A DNA stretch of 64,000 bases from Prorocentrum cordatum (lineage: Eukaryota > Sar > Dinophyceae > Prorocentrales > Prorocentraceae): NCBI GenBank assembly GCA_963575745.1, contig CAUYUJ010000958.1:497501-561500 (forward strand). The letters run 5' to 3'. The notes beneath the pieces were generated by a model. It was not told where the DNA came from. It saw nothing but the letters and a program-made list of their open reading frames with translations, and did not search any database. A program made the position numbers and the translations under genes. This document shows positions 22,431-31,632 of this stretch, piece after piece (positions within the stretch are counted from its first letter, which is position 1; the number at the start of each line of letters is the position of its first letter).

Positions 22431-22939
22431 CCCGGAGTGTTTGGCTGAGGGATTGTATTTAGGGGTCGCGGCCCACGAACTCACCAGAGTGACCCCGCGT
22501 GCTCAGGATACCATGTTTGCATATGACGCTCACTGCACATCTCCATCAGGAGGTACTGAGGCTTCACCCATCGCACTTTGGCAGCCACCAGTTACGTTCC
22601 CGCTTCGCTTCCACCCCGCTGGGGGCGTGCCAGACGGCGTCTCTTTTCGGCCGCATCAAGGATCTCGTGGCGCAGGGCACTCCCATGGAACCGAAGGCCG
22701 CGCACGGCGCCCAGGTGCCCCTTGGGTAGGCCGACGACGCCCCTGAGGAGAAGCTTCCTCGGCTGGATCCTCCTGCTCGTGCGGATTGCGGATGGCGATC
22801 CATGGCCACAAGGTCCTGATCCGTGGTCTGAGCCTGGCGCTGCTGAGGGGGCGCCTCGCTCCCAGCCCGCTGGTGATGCAGGTGCCGCGCCCGCTGGAGC
22901 TGCTGCGCTCCACGCTCCACGTCTCTCGCCGCCACCACG

Positions 22940-23348
22940 GCTGGTGCCATCTGGGCCCTTGCCAAAGCGCAAGAAGCTAGACGTGAGCAGGTTTCAGCGC
23001 ACCTCGCAGACCTCGACAAAAAGGGCTCGCCAAAGTCGATCACGACCAGACGGCCATGCGAGAACATATCGAGGTCATGCAGCGGGTGCTTGCTGTTATC
23101 GAAGCTGCACCACATGTGCAAGACGTTGAGGACGTCACGAGTTGGACCAGATACCCTTAAAATACCGTCCTCATCATATCGAGCAAGGAGCCCTGCACCG
23201 CGGATGCCATCTCCAATTCTATCTCCAGCTGGCTCGGCGACGCCAAACTCGACCCCGACCACTGGGCAATCGAAGGCCCCAGCCCTGGCCGTCTGTTCGT
23301 GCTCGGGATGGCTGGGGCTGCGGGCCTCGCTGCCAATAGTGGTCTCTG
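22940..23348 (+). pseudogene. LINE ORF1-like fragment
   Basis: Two + strand frames join to a coherent helical then globular sequence. The first gives AKAQEARREQVSAHLADLDK (from 22961). After a one-base shift, KVDHDQTAMREHIEVMQRVL follows (from 23032), ending at an in-frame TAA at 23158. In that same frame come LIISSKEPCTADAISNSISS (about 23173), DPDHWAIEGPSPGRLFVLG and MAGAAGLAA. The second part has the pattern seen ahead of the endonuclease in dinoflagellate LINE-type ORFs (short alpha/beta domain ending 'W-x-I-x-G-P-x-x-G-R-x-F-V-L'). No endonuclease follows, as a different element begins at about 23.4 kb. One frameshift and one stop make it a pseudogene. Confidence 0.45.
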
Positions 23349-23429
23349 GCCAGTGCCGCCGACTCAAGGGGTTTTGGAGTCGGTGATCTTGGAGTCGTCG
23401 GGGACGCGGTCTGGGAGGGAGGGCGCTGC

Positions 23430-23874
23430 ATGGGAGACGCTGTTTCGTCGGGGACGCTGTTTGGGAGGTCGATCGGGCGGGCTACCCTCGCGCGTTTTCG
23501 CCGTCAGGGCCCCCCGCCTGTGCCGCCAGCTGGGGATCTGCGTGGCCGCGGAGAACCCGCTCCGCATTGGCCTGTGGGACTGGCGCCCGTTCGCCTCGGA
23601 GCTCGGGCGCAGCGGCCGTCAGCTCGTCGACTTCGAGATGTGCGGCTGCGACGCGGCATGGTGGAAGCCAGCCCGCGCGGGCGCCAGTTTCCCTGGCGCC
23701 GAGGTGCTCGCCCGCACCTGTCCGGGCCGTCGAGAGCACGTCATCCTGAAAGGCAAGGTCGGTGGCCCCGCGCAGCCCGCGAGGTGGCGCACCTCACTCG
23801 CAGGAGCTAGCCCGCCCAAGCTGCGTCGCCAGGTCGCGCGGGCGGCTGCTGGAGCTGCTCCTGCTTGCGCCTGA
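23430..23874 (+). pseudogene. DIRS-type methyltransferase-like domain, truncated
   Basis: A single frame runs RVFAVRAPRLCRQLGICVAA, ENPLRIGLWDWRPFASELGR, VDFEMCGCDAAWWKPARA, then LARTCPGRREHVILKGKVGG and SLAGASPPKLRRQ. The series 'A/V-E-N-P ... L-W ... D/F-x-x-C-x-x-G ... K-x-T/A ... C ... H-V-x-L-x-G ... P' is the C-terminal half of a DNA methyltransferase-like domain found between RNase H and tyrosine recombinase in dinoflagellate DIRS-type retroelements. A tyrosine recombinase does follow at 24.2 kb. The N-terminal half (SAM-binding motif I) is not seen; a LINE fragment ends just upstream instead, so the 5' side has been truncated or overwritten. Confidence 0.5.
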
Positions 23875-24179
23875 CGTCGGCGCGGCGAGGGGTGGCTTGC
23901 CGATTGGCGGGGGGACCAGCTGCTGGACTTCGCCGGCTGAGCGGGGCCCTGCCCGCGCCCCCAGCGCGCGGCGCCCGCGCGCTTCCCGCAGGGCGCCGCC
24001 CTCGGCTGGGGGGGCTGCTCGAGGCGCTGCATGGGGCGGGCGGCCTATTCGGAGGGAGCTACGCGTCCTCGCCGACGCCCGTGCCCGCGATCGCGCCCGC
24101 AAGGCGTAAGCGGCTAAGGGCGCCCAGCGCGGCCGACGCGAACCTGGGCTTCTTGCGTCGCGCCGCAGTCGCGACCGAG

Positions 24180-25073
24180 GCGCGGGGCACCTAAGAGAGG
24201 GCCTTCAACCTTGTGAAGCAGTTCGCGGCGGGCCGAGGCCTCTCCCCCCGCGCCATGGACGAGTGGGGCGCCATCCTCCACGACTACCTGGAGATGGAGT
24301 CACTGCAGGGCGGGTCGACCGCCGTCGGTCGGGCCTCCCACTGGCGGCGCGGCCTGGATGCTCGACTTCGTCACTCGCAACCCCGCGGCCCTCTCCTTGT
24401 TCAAGAGGGCGCTGAAAAAGTTCGCGTTCATTAGGCCCGACTTCTACGCGCGACCCCCCGTCCGCAGAGGCCGTTTGGGCCGTCGTCGGACGGCTGCTGC
24501 CGGCCGAAGCGCTGGACCGTAACCTGGCCCGCTCGCGGCTTTCGACGCGCGCCCGCGGCCGTCGAAGCTGGCGGAGACGACGGGGGCGCAGGCCATCCGC
24601 CCGAAGCCTGGGGTTCGGAGTCGAAGCTGGGCTCTGGTCGTGGTTCCAGAGGGCGGCGCGCCCGCTGAGAACGAGCAGTTCGATCAGGGGGCGATCCTAG
24701 GCGCCCACGGCCGGGGCTCTGCCGCCGACGTCGTCAGGGAGCCGGCTGTCAGGGCGGGCCCAGCGACCGCGCCTTTGCTGCACCTCTCGCTTGCAAAGGT
24801 CGAGCAGATCTTCCGCAGATGCGGCCGCGTCGACGGCGCGCGCCTCGCCCCGCGCCGTCGCGTGACATGCAGTGCAGCAGCTCGACGCTTGACGCCGTGA
24901 TGATGCGAGACGATGGTCGGTGGTCAATCCGGTCCGCCGGTATGTCGAGCCGGCCGAGCTCCTCCGTCAGCTCGCGAAGCTCGATCGGTCCGCGGTGACT
25001 GAGGCCCCTCGCCGTGCCGCACGTTTGCCGTCGGAGGTGTGCCGCCGTTTTAAGGAGCGGCTCCCTCGGTAAA
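24180..25073 (+). pseudogene. DIRS-type tyrosine recombinase, frameshifted
   Basis: Frame-jumping + strand sequence follows the tyrosine-recombinase (phage-integrase fold) pattern. The N-terminal core-binding part is FNLVKQFAAGRGLSPRAMDE...LHDYLEM. The catalytic domain gives RPSKLAETTGAQAIRPKPG, WALVVVPEGGAP, FDQGAILGAHG, LLHLSLAKVEQIFRRCGR, then LDAVMMRDDGRWSVVNPVRR with Tyr at 24941-24943 and EPAELLRQLAKL. The usual 'H-x-L-R-H' box reads PRRR around 24850, so that catalytic box is lost, while the terminal R-R-Y is kept. There are at least four frame changes, and a TAA at 25071-25073 closes the last frame. Family placement is by recalled pattern. Confidence 0.55.
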
Positions 25074-25224
25074 TCGTCATCCCTCATTCCTCTTCCTCCT
25101 GCCTGTCTTGCCGCTGCCGTGGCAGGGTCGTCTCTGCGCCCCACGGCGGTGCCACTCCCTCGGCTTCTGGACTCTTTTCCTCGTTTTGTTTTGGGTTCTG
25201 TCCCAGGACACGATTTCGCATAAT

Positions 25225-25650
25225 ATCGGCGTATCACCAATTTTGGACAGTGATGCGCGTGTCAGAATGACTCGTCTGAGGTGGCCTTGTCGGGCCCTAG
25301 GTACTTCACCACCCGTCGTGGCGCTTGCATGGTATGCCGATCGGGGCATCACAAAGACATCGATCTTCGCTCTGGTGTTTTATCCGTGTCTGTATCGGAC
25401 CGCAGCTCGCTCTCCTTCTTCCGTCCCCGCCGCCGCCTTGTGTTGTTGGTCGGTCGGGCCTGCGCACCCGACCTCCTTCCAATTTCTTATGTGTCGAGTT
25501 GAGGTGGAGTGTCGCTGTCCTGGGGCAGTGACGTACGTGTTTGAATGACTCGTTTGACGTGGCCCTGCCGGGCCCAACGGAATTTCGCCACGGCGTGGCG
25601 CTGGCATGGGATACCGATCGGGGCAGTGAAAAGACACCGGTGAGTTTTGC
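25225..25650 (+). repeat. two direct copies of a ~125-bp unit
   Basis: About 25255-25385 and 25535-25650 share, in order, AATGACTCGT, GGGCCC, CACGGCGTGGCGCT-like and GGCGCTTGCATGGTATGCCG / GGCGCTGGCATGGGATACCG, then ATCGGGGCA and AAGACA. The copies start about 280 bp apart. Their flanks (CAGTGATGCG / CAGTGACGTA) also match, suggesting a local tandem duplication of a longer unit. No coding function is seen. Confidence 0.6.
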
Positions 25651-26866
25651 AGCATTCAAAATCGAGAACTCGAAGGGACCTGAGGACACTCCAACTCGTG
25701 TTGCAGGGCACGTTGGCGGATGTTACACAAAAAAGAGATGCAGGGTGCAGTTGGCAGCGCAGGGTTTTGCCCTGATTTTTTTGTGGGCGTTTCAGCCAGG
25801 GCCTCACCCTATGAGGTGTCGAGGGGGTGATGTTTCGCCCTCGGCGCTCGCCGGCGGAAGTAACAACACGGGGCGTTTTTGCTGGCGGAAGTTCGGCAGG
25901 AGCTCGGTTGGAAGTCGGGGGGGAGACCCGCAAGAGAGGACAACGCTGGTGTACCCAGACATGAGATGCCGTGTTCTGTTTCCACGACGTTGGCCCCCGG
26001 AGCTCCCGACCCCATATGATTTTGAAACCCCGGTCGAGGATCAGTTCTCCCTAGCATCGCCGCAGGATCGCAGTTGTACGAACCATGCTTGGACGACGAA
26101 TCGCCGCATGATCCCGGCGTTCTGTGCTGCCCGGCATCGAAAGGGTCAGCTGGCAGAGGTCTGGATTGCCGTGGCCTGCCTTGGTGCCCCCGTGCCCCCG
26201 TGGGCGGCGTAGGCTGCGGCGCCGCGCGGCGCCAGGGCGCGCCGCACGGTAGGACGACATCACCGCCCAGTCGTCCCAGACCTCCCTGGACCTGATAGAG
26301 GATCGCGGGGGGTGGGTCTGCGAGAACATGCCACCTCGAGGTTCCAGGGCTCCATGGCCGAGGGTTTGAGTTTTCTCTAGTTCGCCACTTTTGGGGGCGC
26401 CCGGAGGTGCTCCCGCGACCACGGCTGGATTCTTTTAGAATTTGTTTACACAGCGCACCACAGGACAGGGATTCGAAGGGTTTGTACATCCCACCGTCGC
26501 AAGAAATAGCGCGATTTCCATGTTTGTCGTATGTTCGGCCCGCTTTTGTGCCCGGGGTCACTACGTGAGAAAACGACTCACGAGTCTCTCCTTGACGCTC
26601 CCGACGTCGGAGGAGAGGGTACCTACCCGTTTGTGGGATTCCTGTGAGCGGGCTAATCGGCTTTTTCTTTTTATTTTTGCCTCGGACTTGGATCTCAAAG
26701 CTGATGAGTTCGCAACCGATGCTGGCGCAAAGATGACAAGTGGATGCAGAAACAGAGAGGAAGAGACTTATGTTCCCTCCCGAGGGCCTTCCCTCCTCCT
26801 CCTTCCCCCCCCGTCGTTCTCCTCCGCTGCTCCTCCTTCTCATTCACTCTTCTTTAGTCAAAATGC
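25651..26866. other. no gene seen
   Basis: Open frames up to 340 codons occur on both strands (for example 25809-26843 on -), without conserved motifs. They are treated as GC-driven. Confidence 0.35.
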
Positions 26867-26871
26867 AACAC

Positions 26872-27034
26872 TCAGGAGGAAAAGAAACACACAGACACAA
26901 TTAATCCTCGATTCCCCAGAAAATATGGGAAAATATGGGAAGTGGGGGGGAAGACAGAAACCCAGAAAATATGGGAAAATATGGGGGATATTTTTATTTG
27001 TGTGTATTTATTTGTGTGTCCCAGTTCCCCTTCA
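26872..27034 (+). mobile_element. 162-bp family repeat, copy 1 (TSD AACAC)
   Basis: 163-bp element beginning TCAGGAGG and ending CCCCTTCA. These ends are imperfect inverted repeats of each other. It is flanked by 5-bp direct repeats AACAC (26867-26871 and 27035-27039). Inside is a doubled CCCAGAAAATATGGGAAAA sub-repeat and a 3' TTTGTGTGTATTTATTTGTG segment. Three more copies lie at 27248, 46207 and 53665, all on the + strand. No coding capacity. This is consistent with a short non-autonomous, introner-like element. Confidence 0.75.
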
Positions 27035-27247
27035 AACACAGCAGTACAAACATGACTGCTTTCGGAAAGCCGCGCGCGTACTTTTTGTTGGTCGGCGCGG
27101 GACCCCCCGTCACCGCGACTCCTGGCGGCGCCTCTGGCGCCGCCCCCCCGGCGCTCTCCGAGGACAGGGGGGCCCACCGTCGACCCGAGAGGAGATCCGC
27201 GGGGACGTGCTGCGGCTGCTGTTTTTGGTACGTTTGGTTCTCCTCCT

Positions 27248-27409
27248 TCAGGAGGGGAAGAAACACACAGACACAATTAATCGGCGATTCCCAGAAAATA
27301 TGGGAAAATATGGGAAGTGGGGGGGAAGACAAAAACCCAGAAAATATGGGAAAATATGGGGGATAATTTTATTTGTGTGTATTTATTTGTGTGTCCCAGT
27401 TCCCCTTCA
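27248..27409 (+). mobile_element. 162-bp family repeat, copy 2 (25-bp flanking duplication)
   Basis: Very close match to copy 1 over its whole length, with the same ends. It is bounded exactly by 25-bp direct repeats, 27223-27247 and 27410-27434, that differ at one base (core TTTTGGTACGTTTG and TTCTCCTCCT). The duplication lies outside the element and is far longer than the 5 bp of copy 1. Copies 1 and 2 are separated by only 213 bp. Confidence 0.8.
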
Positions 27410-27434
27410 TTTTGGTACGTTTGTTTCTCCTCCT

Positions 27435-27820
27435 GGCCCCCACCCTGGGGATGCGAGTGTGCCTCCAGGCTCTTTGGGCGTCGCGACACGGCCGCGACGG
27501 CAGGTGCTGCTTCCGTCTCGGCCTCCTGGAGGGGCCGTGGAGCTCCAGAGGCCTGCGCCTCGGCAGAGCCACGGCGTCGGAGGCCCAGGGCCCAGACGTC
27601 CGCGACTCGGTTCGCTCGGCCACGGCATGCACCGCATTCGGCTGCGTTCGGGGCGTGTTCGGTTCGGCATGCTGTTGTGCCGCTGCGTCCTTCTCGGCTG
27701 GTAGGTGCCGGCCGATTTCGGTCTGATTCGATTTCGTTGTCGGCTCGGTTAGGCTTAAACGGTTTTGCTGTCGCAATGGGCTTGTATGGGATGGGGCGAG
27801 TGACAGGGATAGAGCCTGAG
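27435..27820. other. no confident gene; GC-rich open sequence
   Basis: Open on several frames between the 162-bp repeat and a GA microsatellite. The stretch between copies 1 and 2 (27035-27247) together with this one could be exon sequence interrupted by the repeats, but no protein family is recognised. Confidence 0.3.
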
Positions 27821-27925
27821 AGAGAGAATCATATGTGTATATATATGTATGTTTATAAACGCATCGATCGAGAGAGAATGAGAGAGAGAGTGTGTGAGAG
27901 AGAGAGAGAGAGAGAGCGGGAGGAT
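27820..27925 (+). repeat. (GA)n microsatellite
   Basis: GAGAGA runs with TATATGTATG interruption, purest at 27882-27917. Confidence 0.85.
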
Positions 27926-27969
27926 CAGATGTAAAGATGGTGACGTTGAGAGCGAATTCGAAAGTAGGA

Positions 27970-28113
27970 TGAAGTCGGGCAGGGTCCTGTACAGGAGGAA
28001 AATACAAACATAGTCAAACAAATAGTCTGGTGATGATGTTTTGGATTGGTTCCCGTTTTTGTTGTTTCACTTTTCGGTCAAAACCCGCCTGTAGGAGGAC
28101 ATGCCCGACCTAA
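27970..28113. mobile_element. MITE family GTCGGGC, copy A (8-bp TSD AAGTAGGA)
   Basis: 144-bp non-coding element with terminal inverted repeats: 5' end TGAAGTCGGGC, 3' end GCCCGACCTAA, extending inward through TGTACAGGAGG / CCTGTAGGAGG. It is flanked by perfect 8-bp direct repeats AAGTAGGA at 27962-27969 and 28114-28121. The interior shares AAACAAATAGTCTGG with copy B at 63176-63340. The structure is that of a MITE mobilised by a transposase making 8-bp duplications (hAT-type would fit, though the terminal bases are not a classical hAT end). Confidence 0.85.
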
Positions 28114-28375
28114 AAGTAGGAGTCGAAGTCAGCGATCGAGAGTGATGCCAAAGACGAGCGTGTGAGTGAGACCGGAGACTGAGAGTGAGAGGGAGGGCAT
28201 GCGTGTTTCGGAGTTCACGTGCCCAGTCAGGGCGGGCTCCATGACCGAGCACACTTCGCCCAAAGCGGAGCGGCGGCCCAACGTGCTCAGCCAGGCCGCA
28301 GGCTGCCCTCCGATGTCTCGGATACCTTGGCCAGCCTGATCAGCAGAGATGAGGCCGCGTACCACCGCGCTCTGT

Positions 28376-28475
28376 GGACGTGCGCGCGTGTGCGCGTGCG
28401 TGCGTGTGTGCGTGCACGCGCGTGTGGGCGCTCTCGCGCGCGTGTACGCGGGCGTGTGCGCGCGCGCTCGTCCTC
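28376..28475 (+). repeat. (GCGTGT)n / alternating purine-pyrimidine tract
   Basis: GTGCGCGTGCGTGC-type sequence of almost strict purine-pyrimidine alternation, a potential Z-DNA former. It lies directly upstream of the VPS33 exon, in its presumed intron. Confidence 0.85.
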
Positions 28476-28498
28476 TTCCACCCCCTGGTCTGGCGGAG

Positions 28499-29182
28499 GA
28501 CTACCTTGACGACCAGAAGCCCTTCCACGAGGTGATGCGGCTGCTCTGCCTCTACTCGCTGGTCAACAGCGGCGTGAGGCCGAAGCAGCTGGACCAGATC
28601 AAGAAAGGGATCATCCAGTCCTACGGTTTTGAGCACCTGCTCACCATATCCAACATGCAGCGCGTCGGCCTCCTGCGCTACCAGCAGGGCAAGTCCGTCT
28701 GGCCCCAGATAAAGAGGCAGTTCGGCCTTTTCGTAGAGGACGCGCAGGCGGAGCTGGACATCAGCTACGCCTACAGCGGCTACGCCCCCCTCAGCGTTCG
28801 CCTGGTGCAGATGACCAAGAGCCAGCCTAAGGGCTGGAAGGACTCCGTGAGCCTGCTGTACGGGCCCGCGCAGGTCCAGCAGCAGCAGCCAGACCAGGTG
28901 CACGCCGCCGCCGAGCCGAAGGAGGCCGGCACCCACGCCGTGGTGCTCGTGTGTTTCTTGGGCGGCGTCACGTACGGCGAGCTGGCAGCCTTGCGGAGGC
29001 TGAGCGAGCTGGAGGGCGGCGAGCGGAAGTTCCTCGTCGTCACCACCGAGCTCCTCAACGCGAAGAAGCTGTTCGACTCGCTGCGGTGCGATGAGGTGTT
29101 CAAGCAGCCGCTGGTGGCCGCCGCGCGGCCAGCGCCGAAAGAGGAGCGGAGAGGGTTCGGCTTCTGGCCCGGCGGCCGCTGA
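28499..29182 (+). CDS. VPS33: VPS33-like Sec1/Munc18 protein, C-terminal exon (partial)
   Basis: Terminal coding exon of a Sec1/Munc18-family protein of VPS33 type, the SNARE-binding subunit of the HOPS/CORVET tethering complexes at vacuole or endosome. The 227 residues include FHEVMRLLCLYSLVNSGVRP, IIQSYGFEHLLTISNMQRVG, DISYAYSGYAPLSVRLVQM, HAVVLVCFLGGVTYGELAAL and KFLVVTTELLNAKKLFDSL. The 'YSGYAPLSVRL' and 'FLGGVTYxEIAALR' motifs are diagnostic of VPS33 C-termini. Likely acceptor: GGCGGAG|GAC at 28498/28499 (phase 0), after a GT-rich intron end. The stop TGA is at 29180-29182, after a Gly/Pro tail. The N-terminal two thirds of the usual ~600 residues must lie upstream in exons not recognised here. 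Codon use is strongly GC3-rich, unlike the retroelement relics. Confidence 0.9.
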   Translation, partial: DYLDDQKPFHEVMRLLCLYSLVNSGVRPKQLDQIKKGIIQSYGFEHLLTISNMQRVGLLRYQQGKSVWPQIKRQFGLFVEDAQAELDISYAYSGYAPLSVRLVQMTKSQPKGWKDSVSLLYGPAQVQQQQPDQVHAAAEPKEAGTHAVVLVCFLGGVTYGELAALRRLSELEGGERKFLVVTTELLNAKKLFDSLRCDEVFKQPLVAAARPAPKEERRGFGFWPGGR

Positions 29183-29194
29183 CCCGGAGCTTGC

Positions 29195-29360
29195 CAGCGC
29201 CGGCGCTGGCGCTGACGTGCGCCCGCTGATCTGGCGCTGGCGCTGTCTGGCGCTGGCCATCGCTGGCGCTCGCTGGCGCCGACGACTGGCGGCCGGCAGC
29301 ACGGTGCGCTGGCGCTCGCTGGCTGGCGCTGGCGCCTGCTCGGCTTCAGCACCAGCGCTG
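29195..29360 (+). repeat. CTGGCG-type minisatellite after VPS33 stop
   Basis: Repeated TGGCGCTGGCGC / GCTGGC units in the 3' flank or UTR of the VPS33 exon. Confidence 0.75.
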
Positions 29361-29453
29361 ACCCGGCCCGCCCCGCCGCGCTCGCGGCGCCGACGCCGCG
29401 GTTCCGAAATGCGGCGGGTGCGCCGCAAGCAGGTGCTTCCTTGGTAGCAATTG

Positions 29454-29622
29454 TCATGGGAGCTTTGAGTATCTTTGTAATACCGTCTTCATAGTACACT
29501 CGCGTCGAGTAGCGTCTGGTAATCGATAAGATTTCGCCGATTAGCGTCGATGAGCGTCGATTTAGCGTCGATTAGCTTCGATTCGCAAGAGCCAACATTA
29601 TGATATGGGAGGCTCCCGTGAG
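29454..29622. mobile_element. MITE-like element, family TCATGGGAGC, copy 1
   Basis: Starts TCATGGGAGC and ends GGCTCCCGTGA, an inverted pair with one mismatch in about 10. The interior has GTCTGGTAATCGAT and repeated AGCGTCGAT. The same ends, interior blocks and even the downstream GTTGCCGCAGAAGG occur at 47997-48858, in the copy next to the transporter exon. Length is about 169 bp. No clear target duplication. Confidence 0.6.
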
Positions 29623-29970
29623 TTGCCGCAGAAGGGGCTTCGGGCTGCGGGGCGGGGGCGTCATTCTCCGCCGTTCGCCGCAAAGGAACCGGGTCCAGAG
29701 GGAACGGGTATTGAGGTTTTTGAACCTTTTCGGGTTTCCGGGGCCCTCCGTGTGCCCCAGGACCGTCGGAACGCGGCTCAGGATGAAGAACTGGTCCTGG
29801 GGGAAGGCCCCGGGGTCCAGGACCCGTTTCCCTCATGACCCGTTTTCCTCATGCAATGTCGTCGTTGTCCGCCACAGCAACGCATGAGCATATGATGTCC
29901 TCGGTGCTGTGTGTAGAGGGGGGTGGGGCTAATTGCTTTCGCAGGGAATTGCAGAGATCCGAGGCGGATA
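29623..29970. other. no gene seen
   Basis: Sequence 3' of the MITE-like element, with no recognised coding block. Confidence 0.35.
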
Positions 29971-29971
29971 C

Positions 29972-30117
29972 TTATGTATAACCACCGCCTGGGGGATCGA
30001 TTTTCGGGGACCTCGTCAGGCGGTGGGCACGGATACATTCCGACCCCCTGATTACCATACTCACCGCCGGCTAGGGGGACCAGGACGTTGATTCTTCAAG
30101 CCGTGGACATGGACGCA
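29972..30117. repeat. double-hairpin dispersed element, copy 1
   Basis: Two consecutive imperfect palindromes. The first pairs ACCACCGCCTG (29981-29991) with CAGGCGGTGGGCACGGATACAT (30017-30038). The second pairs CTCACCGCC (30060-30068) with the GCCGTGGACATGG segment (30100-30112). The same order and spacing of two stems recurs at 62421-62568. Confidence 0.6.
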
Positions 30118-31470
30118 TCCCCACCTCTCAAGAACGTATCAACGGGGAACCGCAGCACTTGCACGGCGGCGGAACCCCGGCGGGCCCGCGCCCGGGGCCC
30201 TCGTCCTCTCGCCTCGCGACCGTGGGCAGGCCTCTGCGAGCTGAGGCGCCGCCTTTCCTTCCTTGCTGGTGCTCGGGGGGCTCGAGCTTGGCCAAGGCAA
30301 GCTCCACGTATGCTCCGTCCCGTGAGCCTGCGTGCGGGGACTGCTCGCGCGAGAGCACGAGCGTCCGTGTGATCCCGTGCGCTCGATCGGAAAGCCGCGC
30401 CCGTGGCTGCCCCCCCCCCCACCTAGCATCAGAGCTGGTGACGCTGCCTGTCAGGCAGGATCGGCATCGCCTGGTCGTTTCCCATCCCCACTGGGCCACG
30501 GCATCTCAGACCCACCTGTCTCGGCCCCCAGTTGGGGAGGGGATAGCTCCGGCGAAATCCGACGGGAGCAGCGTACATCCCCATCTGGGGCGGGGGGGTA
30601 AATCGGCCACTGGGGTCAAGGCCATGCCGGTGGGGACGGGAATCTGTGCAAAGCTATACTAGGAGGATGGGGGGGAGGGCGCAGAGGGAGAACGCCCGGT
30701 GCCCCCGTTGAGCCCCGGGTAGGGCCTCTCCCCACACACAAAGAAGGGCCCACATCGGCCGGCGCGGCGGGAGGCCCATCCCCCGCTCCACCCCCCCGGC
30801 AGGCGCCGCAGGCGCAGTGGACCCGTACGGGCCTGGCCACGGTCAGCCTGACCTCCTTCATCCTTCCTCCCTGTCTCCTCTTCGCCACCCCTGAGCCCAA
30901 CGAAGGCCGGAGGTTCCCTGCTGGCCTTCCTCGTCCTTGCCCTCCCTCCTCCTCCCCGCCACAGACAGAGGAGGACCAAGCCCTCCCCCCTGGTTGCCGC
31001 CGCTGGCGCCGCGGACCCACCCAGGGCGGCCAGTCCAGAGCTAGACTTAGCATCTAGACCTGGGCGCCGCAAACAGGAGCTGGGGCCGCCAGCTTTTCTA
31101 CATTTTCGGATTCTGGGCGCCGTCTCTCGACCTCCGACCTTGGGACTGTCAACGTTATGTTCGGGATGAGCCACGCCTTGAGAAAGGGGTCGAGGTCCCC
31201 TGGAGCCCGCGCCACAGAATAAATGCGACGTTGGAGAGATGGGCCAGACAGCCTTCCTCCTCCTTTGCCCCTCCTCCCCAGTTCGCGCGGGGCCTTGAAA
31301 GGGTCCAGAATTCCTGTGGCCGCCCTCACGGCCGAGTCTGGCTGCCAATGCAATATCAGCCCCCCCCCCTCTTTGAACTGCGGTACCGCTGTGCCTTGCA
31401 CCCTGGCCCCGCGCTGGGCAAGGCTCTTGCCTGACTGGGTGCCCGTCGTGGTCTGTCCCTCCTTCTAATT
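30118..31470. other. GC-rich sequence, no gene seen
   Basis: Contains C8-C9 runs (near 30410 and 31365) and several open frames on both strands. None is recognised. Confidence 0.35.
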
Positions 31471-31472
31471 CT

Positions 31473-31600
31473 ACGTTGCAAGATCTTTACGCGAGCGCCC
31501 GCGGCGAGGTCGAGTTCCAGAGCAAGTTCTACAACAGCGGCGGAGAAGGCGGCGTGAAGTTCACGCCCTTCGACCTGAGGAACGTGCCGCGCGGCTCCCG
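31473..31600 (+). CDS. candidate exon of an unknown gene
   Basis: The frame gives DLYASARGEVEFQSKFYNS, then GGEGGVKFTPFDLRNVPRGS. Codon use is strongly GC3-biased (nearly every third base G or C), resembling the VPS33 and transporter exons, and the amino-acid mix is ordinary globular protein. Possible acceptors are TTGCAAG|A near 31480; possible donors are GTCGGC or GTGGGC near 31599-31610. A 170-bp hairpin element starts 30 bp later. I do not recognise the family, and no continuing exon was found nearby. A gene relic captured by mobile elements is an alternative. Confidence 0.4.
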
Positions 31601-31632
31601 TCGGCGTGGGCGCTGTGTTAGGGGAACGCAAA

